Shown: positions 56,465 to 64,000 of the stretch, in pieces | Layout: each line of letters starts with the position of its first letter | Position numbering within the stretch: position 1 is the first letter of the stretch | NCBI RefSeq assembly: GCF_014851395.1 | Contig: NW_024041150.1 | Location: 35,847,585-35,911,584, forward strand | Source of the DNA: Micropterus salmoides | Lineage: Eukaryota; Chordata; Actinopteri; Centrarchiformes; Centrarchidae | Length of the DNA stretch: 64,000 nucleotides | Direction of reading: 5' to 3' | Notes under the pieces: generated by a model | What the model was told of the DNA's origin: nothing | The model's input: only the letters and a program-made list of their open reading frames with translations | The model's database searches: none | Made by a program: the position numbers and the translations under genes

Positions 56465-59400
56465 GTGTGGCAATGTGAATTTACCCCGTGGTGAAGGAGC
56501 TGGTGATGGGGTCCTGTTTTCTTCCTCTGCCCAAGAGAATTCAGTAATCAATAACTAAGTTTCTTCTGTTTTTCTGTCTTCATCTTTCTCTTTTCCAGGA
56601 GCAGCAGAAGCAGGTTGAGGACCCGGGCAGAGAGGTGAAGAAGGTCAGTGAGGACATACACATGGATATCATTATCAGTTTGTTTTTACACCATTGTTAA
56701 CTTCAAGAATTAAAAACTGAAATTAGCATGAAATTATCTCTGTGATCAGTGGATCCGCTCACATCCAGGTTTCTCTCGTTGAACTCTGACTCGCTAATTT
56801 GTTTTGTTGACCAATAGCAAACTGTTGACAGGGCTGGCCTTTTAGAGAAGGGATCACGTGAGAGACTGAATAGAGGAAGCTTACTTTTAAATACTGTAAA
56901 CCTGCTCTGCCCGTGTGAACTCTGTATAAACTGCTCAAGAGAAGATGCATGGATGACAATTACAAATCTATCTTTTGAATTGATGTGATGTTAACTTACT
57001 GTGTGGATAGCAAGCAAAGCTAGCCTGCTTACTTGTATTCCTGTTTTCAGGAATACAGACATGCTCATACATTTTAAAGATGTTTAATGTAGTTTAATTT
57101 ATTACAAACATTAAATAAATATCATGTTTCTGAAATCTGCCACATGTGCTACCTGCATATATCTGACATCACAACCCCAATGTCAAGAAACTTTGTCTTA
57201 AAGAGTTTCTTGGAATTTCATTTTAGTGACTGGCTTTAATTTACTGTTTTTATTACTCATGAAAGACAGTTTTCAAATGATGGCAGCTCTCCGTAGAAGT
57301 CTCTATTATCATCTTAAGTCTAAATTTACAATATTTAGGCTTAATAAGTTCGTGCACTGTACTTTATTAATTAATTAATTAATTAATTGCATCAACATTG
57401 CACCAGATTGCAGAATTAAGAAAATCGCAAAGGTGCATAAGAGGAGACAAATGTGATGTAAGTATTAGAGAGCCAACAGTGAACTCGGGGAACTCAGCTT
57501 TTTATTAGTAAAATTAAAATGAGGAGACCATTGCCTGTATGGTACTTAAGTAGTTAATCACAAACCATCTTCACTGATAGTATATTACAGCAACTTGCTC
57601 AAGCATAGACACTGTTTGAGACACTCTCCGGTGCCTATTAACACGGTCCCTAGTGTGGTGTTAATGAGGTGTTGCTGTTCTAATGCTCCAGATCACAGAA
57701 AGTGAATGCCAAAGTGATACAGTCGCACAAAGCAGTATGGCAACCTTTTTACCACATGTAATCCTTTCAGTCAAAACTATAACAACACCATCACTTACAT
57801 TATTCAGTACGTAAGAGATGTGATTTGTAGAAGATATTGTAGTCTTGTGTAGCCTTGACTGCAAAGAAAAAATATGTGCCTTTCCACTGTTTTACCTTTT
57901 GAAGGTGCGTAAGGCTCGCAACCGACGTCAGGAGTGGAACGTCCTGGCTTACGACAAAGAGTTCAGACCAGACGCCAGGCTCACCCCCTCACCTTACCAT
58001 GGCATGTCATCAGAAGGCTCCCTGTCCCCTGATAGCAGGTAAATACACACTCAAGCTTCCCTGTATGTGTGAGGTTTGCCTCCAGGGTCCTGTTGTGTTG
58101 TCACAGTCTAGCCTTGGCAACATCGGCCCTGTTTATGTGTTGCGTTGTCTCTCTCCGAGGTTTAGGGGCAACAATATCAATACTTTACATGATTGGTTCA
58201 CTGGGAATACATGCAGGGGGACAAACACTCATGGGTCAGATTATTAGGACTGGTGTTTCAGGGTGAGGTTTTTTGCATTGGGATGATATGAAAAATGGAA
58301 CTGACCAAACTGGCTTTACTATTTTCCTCCTTTAAAAGCCTAAAATATTGCTGATATAGTATACATAGTATATAATTTGCAGGTATCTTTTCACAACCGC
58401 TCACAGTCTCAGTTAATAGTATTAAGGCACAGACCTGCAAACTGAGACAGATGTATGCAGGACCAACCTACCTGCTGTATTGTTTTAAAGATCTATGCTG
58501 CCCTCTTCTGGACAAGGTGATACAGAGCACATGAATTTATATTTTATTTTAAAGTTTCACATACAAAATCTTTATAACAACAGATAAGATCAAACAAAAA
58601 CAGAGATTCAGCAGAGAATAAATGATGAATGCGGAATATAAATGAAAGTGCTCAAATGAAAATAATAACTATATATATTAAGTATTAAGTTACTGATAAA
58701 TTATATTTGGTATGTCTACATTTTATCATGATGGCCAAAATGATAAGAATTACTAATTTAGAGCTGATTGTTACCTTTTCTTTTCTTTTTCTATATTTCA
58801 TTGTAAACCCTTTGCAGAACCTGTTGAATATCAGATTGTATTCATCTGTTATTCGGATACAATTGACTTGAATTAGAAAAATAACAACAAACAACAATAA
58901 ATGAAGAATGTAACCAAATATTGAAATGCATAAAGAAAATAATGTACTGGCTGTAACTGTGGTAATCCTATATTATACTGTATTGAAAACCTATTTTCTT
59001 TTCATTCCCTCCAACAGGTCAGTGGCGTCTGACTCCTACCCAGCCAGCCCCAACCACCCCTCCACTCAGGCCCCCAGCGCCGTCCACCCCACCGACCACC
59101 TCGCCAGGGACCACCTCAGCGCCGCAGCTCAGACTCAGTCACTGGATCGAGGCCTCAGGCCGGCCAATCAGCCCCCGGGTGCTGGAGGGCCGGCGGCTGC
59201 AGGGAGACACGTGGCCTCTCTGGGCAGGGCCCCATCAGGACACGGGGTCCAGGCTGGTGGAGATCCTACAGTTAATGGGCCGAGGCAGTCAGTTAAGGAA
59301 TACCGGGCCGGGCACGGGTATGTCATCTCATTCATGTTAATGTGAATGGATTTGTCTTTCTATTTATTTATTTGGCGATGGTCAAGATTTTTCCTGCTGT

Positions 59401-61634
59401 TTATACAAACCTTTGTGCTGATTCTGGTTAAAATTTGCTTTTGAATTAACACAGACAACACTACAACATTAAAACACTGGTTGCTTCTGAGCTGGGAGAA
59501 TTCATTTTCAACAGATTCACCTAAAATGTCACAATAACTGAAAGTTAGACAGTATTTCAGGTTTCTATTACCATCACTATCACAGTAGTTTTGCTTTAGT
59601 TTTGTGTTAGTTTCAGTTCCCTAAAATGTTATTTCTGTGGTGGACACTCTTAGTTTAGAAAGATGCAAAGTCTGTGTTTGGGGTAATGTGGAGCCCAGCA
59701 ATAATCCAGATCACATTAGCACTGTCTCATGGCTTTTACCTTTTTCTATTCTGATAGCTTAAGGAAGTGAAAGTGGATTTTTAAACTATAAAGGCTGGGC
59801 TAATGTCAACCAACCGCTGCTTTGAATGTTAAAATGAAATCGTCGCACCCTGTAGACCTTACACCCATATGAACCAGTGATGTGAGACTTATGAAATCCC
59901 ACATTTACAGCTGTGTTTGTATCTATTGCACATGGCCCTAGGAATCTATACTTTAGATCTTAAAGTATCATTTCAACATTTTGGGAAATACGCTTATTAT
60001 TTTCTTGCCAAGAGTGAGATGAGAAAATCGGTACCTCTCTCTTATTCCCATAAATATGAAGCTACATCCAGGACAAAGGTAAAACATCTGCCTACCGCCA
60101 CTTCTAAAGCCACAAGTTGGCGTTTTTACACATCGATTTTTTTTACAGATTAAAAGCCAGGCTAGCATCTTCCCCAAAATATCAAACTATCCCTTTAAAG
60201 CTCCACCTATGTATTTAGGCAATGTTAGGCATTACTGGCAACTCTCTAGCAGGCTTTTGTTTTAAAGATGTGTTATTCAGTGGACTTTTAGATTACCATA
60301 TTATTATATTACCATATATTACTAAAGGTCCAAAGATCATATGGCTTGTTAATCCCCCATATCCACTAAATAAACCAAAATAACCTTATACACTTTACGG
60401 CACTTTTCTTCTCTCCCCCCTCCCACTAGCGGCCAGCCCTCCACCATCCCAGAATACTATATCCCGCCTGCCCCTCCCCCTCCTCCACCAACCATCCCCT
60501 CAGCCCAGACCGCTTTCGACTCCACCACGGCCCCGCCCTCCGCCTCGGCTGTCCCTCCCAACTCCTCTGCCCTCTCCCGCCCCTACTCCCCTTCCCCTCC
60601 TCCTCCCCCGGCCAACTACGTACCCTCCCCTGCCCACCCCCCCTCAGGTGTACCCCCTGCCGCTCCTCCCCCTCCTCCACCTGGAGTCCCTACAGGCCTC
60701 CAGGCTCACCCGTCACCACCGCATGCTGCCGTCGGCCAGTCGGCTGTGGATGCACCGCCCGCGACCAGAAAGTCCACCATGCTGGGGATGATCCCGATGA
60801 GCGACGCCCGCTCCGACCTGCTGGCTGCCATACGTAGAGGTAAGTGTGTGATTAACTATGCTTTGAAAAGTCAATGGTCAAGATTAAGTTTATATTTAAT
60901 ACCGTATGAATGAGTTATTCATGTTGTTTGCTTGTTCCTTTTAGTATTAAGATTAATTGTTTTAAATACTTAAATTATAATTTTAACATCCTACAGATGC
61001 CATTACTTTATTATATTTTAGGAATAGTGGGATAATATAATCAGGTGACTGTGATTAAGTGTTTAAAATCCAAATTATACCACATTGTTGTATTTCAAAC
61101 TACGGTAATATACAGTACATTCTTGTTATAAGAAACGATGAATTTGGGTTTTCTTATATGACTTCACACCCTAAACACCCAAATTTTGAATTTGGGATTT
61201 TGTTTTTACAGGCTGAAGGTCAGTTTACCTTTCCTTTAAGTAAAAAAGTTGACTGTTGAAAGGAATTTTATTCATGGGGACTTAACACTGAAGCTCACAC
61301 TGGTCTGCACCCTGCTGTGTGCATGTGTGTTCTTTCAGTAAGAAATTAAAATTCAGCTTTTTAAAAACATAAACAGTATCAATATTGAACGCTGTTTTTG
61401 AGCTGTGGCCAGGGACCGGCGAATTTCTAGTCACGGCCATGCTAACCCCCCCACGTCCTCCCTTCCTGCCCTCCAGGTATCCAGCTGAGGAAGGTGCAGG
61501 AGCAGAGGGAGCAGGAGGCAAAGAGGGAGCCCGTGGGCAACGATGTGGCCACCATCCTGTCGCGCCGTATTGCTGTGGAGTACAGCGAGTCCGATGACGA
61601 CTCCGAGCTCGACGAGAACGAGTGGTCTGACTAA
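46577..61634 (+). CDS. wasf3: wasf3 (WAVE3), coding exon 2 to stop; 5' end missing
   Basis: Actin nucleation-promoting factor of the WAVE regulatory complex; it links Rac signalling to Arp2/3 at lamellipodia. Exons are 46577-46711, 52470-52623, 54078-54195, 56599-56643, 57905-58038, 59018-59317, 60430-60839 and 61477-61634 (TAA 61632-61634), all with GT/AG sites and matching phases, 483 residues in the window. Visible parts: WAVE homology domain (HAEDIFGELFNEANSFY, VSLQDINMRKAFKSS, DKPPPLNILSPYR, FYTDPSYFFNLWKEKML), basic region (KKVRKARNRRQEWN), proline-rich region (most of 60430-60760), WH2 helix (SDARSDLLAAIRRGIQLRKV) and acidic tail ending DENEWSD. SDARSDLLAAIR and the DENxWSD end fit WAVE3 better than WAVE1. 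About 45 N-terminal residues are missing. Whether this is the a or b teleost copy cannot be said. Confidence 0.95.
46862..46896. repeat. (GT)n microsatellite in wasf3 intron
   Basis: A GT run of about 16 units, with a looser GT-rich stretch at 46721-46790 just after the exon donor. Confidence 0.9.
47215..48375. repeat. 1.1-kb polypyrimidine tract in wasf3 intron
   Basis: Almost the whole stretch is C and T on the plus strand (TCC, CTTT, TCTC units), with only scattered purines. All long frames here (for example 47521-48018 plus and 47730-48242 minus) are products of this bias. Directly after it, 48400-48545 is strongly purine-rich (GAAGG, AAGGAGG), the opposite bias. Confidence 0.85.
48400..48545. 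repeat. Polypurine (GAAGGA)n-like tract
   Basis: Imperfect GGAAGGAAGG and AAAGGAGG units on the plus strand. It can pair with parts of the preceding pyrimidine tract. Confidence 0.8.
49285..49311. repeat. (TG)n microsatellite
   Basis: A GT run in the wasf3 intron. A 12-base G run follows at 49684-49697 within another GT-rich patch. Confidence 0.85.
50066..50180 (+). mobile_element. Fragment of hAT with CAGGGCTGG terminus
   Basis: CAGGGCTGGATTGGTAATCT and GGCATACCGGGCAAA match the terminus at 37960-38028. Only about 115 bases remain. Confidence 0.55.
50281..51157. mobile_element. Non-autonomous hAT with exact 8-base target duplication
   Basis: The ends TAGGGATGAAACG and CGTTTCATCCCTA are perfect inverted repeats of 13 bases. 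GTCTTAAA flanks both sides (50273-50280 and 51158-51165). The 877-base interior has no transposase; subterminal sequence repeats the ACCGGTTTAACGGT / ACCATGATAACCGG motif, likely transposase binding sites. Confidence 0.85.
52807..53273. mobile_element. MITE with TTAA flanks
   Basis: TTAA is followed by AGGTCAAATGTGTAA at the left. At the right TTACACACTCAACCT is followed by TTAA. The terminal repeats agree at about 11 of 15 positions. No coding capacity; the internal GAAGAAGAAG/TAGTAGTAG run gives a false frame. The superfamily is not certain; the TTAA target resembles piggyBac-type elements. Confidence 0.5.
55859..55884. repeat. (CCT)n run in wasf3 intron
   Basis: About eight CCT units, part of the pyrimidine-rich stretch ahead of the candidate cassette exon at 55932. 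Confidence 0.85.
55932..56000 (+). other. Candidate in-frame cassette exon of wasf3
   Basis: Flanked by an acceptor (TTTCCATAG) with a long pyrimidine-rich lead and a donor (GTAAGA). The 69-base block is open in phase 0, the phase of both neighbouring exons, and would insert 23 residues rich in Pro, Arg and Ser between KRRQK and EQQKQ. Not part of the WAVE3 protein as remembered, so it is a prediction only. Confidence 0.35.
56415..56464. repeat. (TG)n microsatellite in wasf3 intron
   Basis: A TG run with one TGCATG interruption, about 25 units. Confidence 0.9.
59966..60202. repeat. Fold-back MITE, copy 4 (internally deleted)
   Basis: Left part TTTTGGGAAATACGCTTATT, AGAGTGAGATGAGAAAATCG, ATCTGCCTACCGCCACTTCT; the right end is CAAACTATCCCTTTAAAG. 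It lies in a wasf3 intron and has lost most of the right arm. Confidence 0.65.
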
Positions 61635-63440
61635 AAAATGCTTAACAAGAGTGAAAGAGAGAGAGATGGGGGCTTGGTGGGTGGTGGTGACCGGGAGTAG
61701 GAGGGGAAGAAACATCGAGACACTGAGGTGGAAATGAAGCGGTATTTTTACAGAAAAAAATATTCAATAAAATTCAACCATTCATACATACATACATACT
61801 TACATCTTGTGTTGCAGCCTCTTTGAACATCTAGCACTTCTACAGCAACAGGTTGGTCATTTCAGCTTGCGTAGTTGCCCCTGACACCGCCTAATCTTGA
61901 AGTGAAACCCTAGAGGTTTGTGTGTCTGACCGCCCATGGTGCTTGGCACAATAAACAAATGCACATACTCACATTCACACCATTTTTCAACACTTTCCCG
62001 CCCCCGTTGGCTCATTTTTCACCATTAACACTAAGCTGTGAAAAACAAACGCTCCAACTTCTTCCCCCCTACATATTTGAGTGATAATTATTAGCAATAT
62101 TACAGGCTCTGAAAGTGTAGGTATGTGGGCCCCTAGTGAGTACGGGGGTAATGTGTTTACAAAACACATGGTATAGCACAAGAAAAACTAGTGCAATTTT
62201 AACTTTTCTGCCAAATGTTAAGAAAGACTGTATGAAAACAAGTCAGGAAAATCAGGGAAAGAATTTACTTAAAGGACTACGCCACCTCACAGGGCCGTGC
62301 CTGTTTACAAAACGTGCACTCTCCTTAAAAGGCTACGTCGTCATTCTGAGAGTTTGGCTCAGTGGTCACCTTAACCTACACGAGACAATAGAATCAGCAC
62401 AGAAACTATCTCTATGTGATTTAACTCTGGCTGGTGTGCATGCTAACATAGAATATATAGCATGTTGGCTAACTGTAGTTGTAGCTAATTGCATTGTTAG
62501 CTAGCTTGAGTTCAGTTTCTGAACCTGCTGGGTTTTGTTAAAATATATAACATTAGGGATAAAAGTCATTGGAGCTATTTAAAATAGGAAAAGATTTTGT
62601 AGATCTTTTAGTAGATCTCTTCTATAAGTTGTAGCTTATACAGAAAGTGAGCGAAAATTAGCTTAACAGCTAATAATTTGAAGACCCGGTATGTATTTTT
62701 TGACACAGGTTTACTTTGATGATAAATCAACAATTTGCCTGTTACTCTACTGATTTTATACCAAAATACAGGCCAATTGTCCTTTTGTGTTGCCAAACCG
62801 TATACTGCATCAGAAAACATTAACAATTTAGATTCAAGTGTTTATATACCTATACATTAATTAATGGGTAATGGCAAGTTCCAGTCTTGTATTTTCAATT
62901 TTGGTAACAGGGCAATGACTCTGTTTACAATACTGTTTGTGTCTTTAATGTCTTGTATATTACATTTCATTAAATACTTCAAAATATCACCTGTGAAAAC
63001 ATAAAATAATATTAAGTAGCATTCAAAATGCTCAAGTTTCATATTTTTAAATATTTAAAAGGGGGTTTTGTAACTCAGTTTTTCAACATGCAGTATAAAG
63101 TTAATATGTCCTGTGACCTGACATTATGATTACTGGACATGCACTAGAAATAGCCACAGAGAGAAAAGTGATGCTGGTTCTCTTGTAATGTTTTTGTTAA
63201 AGCGATTTGAAGGCCAAACTCTCAAAGCCAGTGTAGTCCTTGAACTCGTACCTGTTTAACATTGTGATGTACAGTTCTCCTGTTGGGATAGTGTAATAGC
63301 TGAAACTGTGACGAAAGACGCCACCCACCCAGGTTTACGCTGGTTTGGGAAAACAAGTGCCACCAGCCTTGTCGAAGTTTCGTGAAAACTCCTCATTCAG
63401 CCTTCATATCACAGCATTGAACAATAAAGTGAGCGAGCTT
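61635..63440 (+). other. wasf3 3' untranslated region and flank
   Basis: No further coding exon is seen after the stop at 61634. AATAAA-type hexamers occur near 61765, 61951 and 63422. The last (CAATAAAGTG) would give a 3' UTR of about 1.8 kb. Which one is used cannot be told from sequence. Confidence 0.5.
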
Positions 63441-64000
63441 ATGCCATTAAATTTTATTTTTGGTCTTTTTGTAGTCATAACATGAAGTCTAACATTTCAG
63501 CCAGTGACTGTGTGCTGTGGTATTGATCTTATATAAACGCTTCCACACTTAACCACACTGGAGCCGCACTCACAAAGCTTATCATCCTCACCCGGGGTCA
63601 AAGGTCACTATTTTCTATGACCTTTATTCACTCTCAAACGACCCTGGATCAGCACTGCTGTCTATGGAGGCTTTGTGAACGCAGCCCCTGGACTATAAAT
63701 ACATAAATGTAAGAGACTTGCAACAGTAATATATATTATCTCTTTTCAGTATAGGTTTGGCTAATCCTCAGTATGAGCTGATTGGACTGTAGTGTTTTTA
63801 TAACGTGGTTTTTCTTTTTAAAATGTGCTGCAGTGAGTTGTTTACTTTGGTTTATTTTAGGGTTTTCTACTCGAGGCCAGGATTGAGGTACCAGATAAAA
63901 CAGTATAACTCGTGTCAGAGAAGCCAGTTAATGGGTGATTTGTTTTGTTGTTGTTGTTTTTACCAGATACACCTGTTCTTAATCTAATCTCGAGCCAAAG
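63441..64000. other. Intergenic DNA, nothing recognised
   Basis: Contains GGGGTCAAAGGTCACT near 63595 (a repeat-like or nuclear-receptor-like half-site pair) and no supported gene to the end of the window. Confidence 0.4.

Noticed and set aside
56279..56558. Frames on both strands around 56.3-56.6 kb
   Set aside because: They run through the (TG)n repeat and intron sequence of wasf3; no splice-consistent exon except 56599-56643.
59318..59345. Read-through of the wasf3 exon to a local stop (…GYVISFMLM)
   Set aside because: The donor GTATGT at 59318 joins in frame to 60430 and gives the expected proline-rich region; the extension is intron.
1..64000. CRISPR arrays, operons, prokaryotic promoters or phage genes
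   Set aside because: The window is vertebrate nuclear DNA; no spaced identical repeats or gene clusters of that kind are present.

Overview
The window is a piece of a ray-finned fish genome, most likely a spiny-rayed (percomorph) teleost. The evidence is intron-containing genes with vertebrate splice sites, a dense load of typical teleost repeats (tRNA-derived SINEs with an L2-type tail, hAT and Tc1 derivatives, fold-back MITEs, a Penelope-like element) and long (GT)n, (AT)n and (GATA)n microsatellites. A 500-base assembly gap lies at 44838-45337.

Four protein genes can be supported. (1) vbp1 (prefoldin subunit 3) is on the minus strand, with six coding exons between 13365 and 7529; all splice junctions can be read and they give a 195-residue protein. 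(2) A chemokine receptor of the CC/XC type is on the plus strand (20434-23582, promoter near 18.5 kb). It is unusual in having its own signal-peptide exon. (3) A previously unnamed small gene is on the plus strand (26025-27756). It is predicted to encode a 101-residue single-pass membrane protein. Its promoter, noncoding first exon, first intron and signal-peptide exon are a tandem duplicate of those of the receptor gene, but its body is unrelated. (4) wasf3 (WAVE3) is on the plus strand, from coding exon 2 at 46577 to the stop at 61634. Its first coding exon is not visible and may lie in the assembly gap.

Layout: 1-6.9 kb has only dispersed repeats; 6.9-13.4 kb is vbp1, with a Penelope-like insertion in an intron; 13.4-18.4 kb is repeat-rich intergenic DNA; 18.4-28.7 kb holds the receptor/small membrane protein pair; 28.7-42.7 kb is a graveyard of hAT DNA transposons, including a hAT nested inside a hAT with target-site duplications readable for both; 41.5-42.7 kb is an orphan copy of the receptor gene's intron 2; 46.6 kb to the end is wasf3, whose large second visible intron holds a 1.1-kb pyrimidine tract and nested transposons.

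The most interesting item is the pair at 18.4-28.7 kb: one 5' module (promoter, leader exon, signal peptide) drives two different membrane proteins, a chemokine receptor and a small tyrosine-containing acidic type I protein. The second copy also carries an interferon-response-like promoter motif. VBP1 and WASF3 were identified from remembered family sequence; no database search was run.
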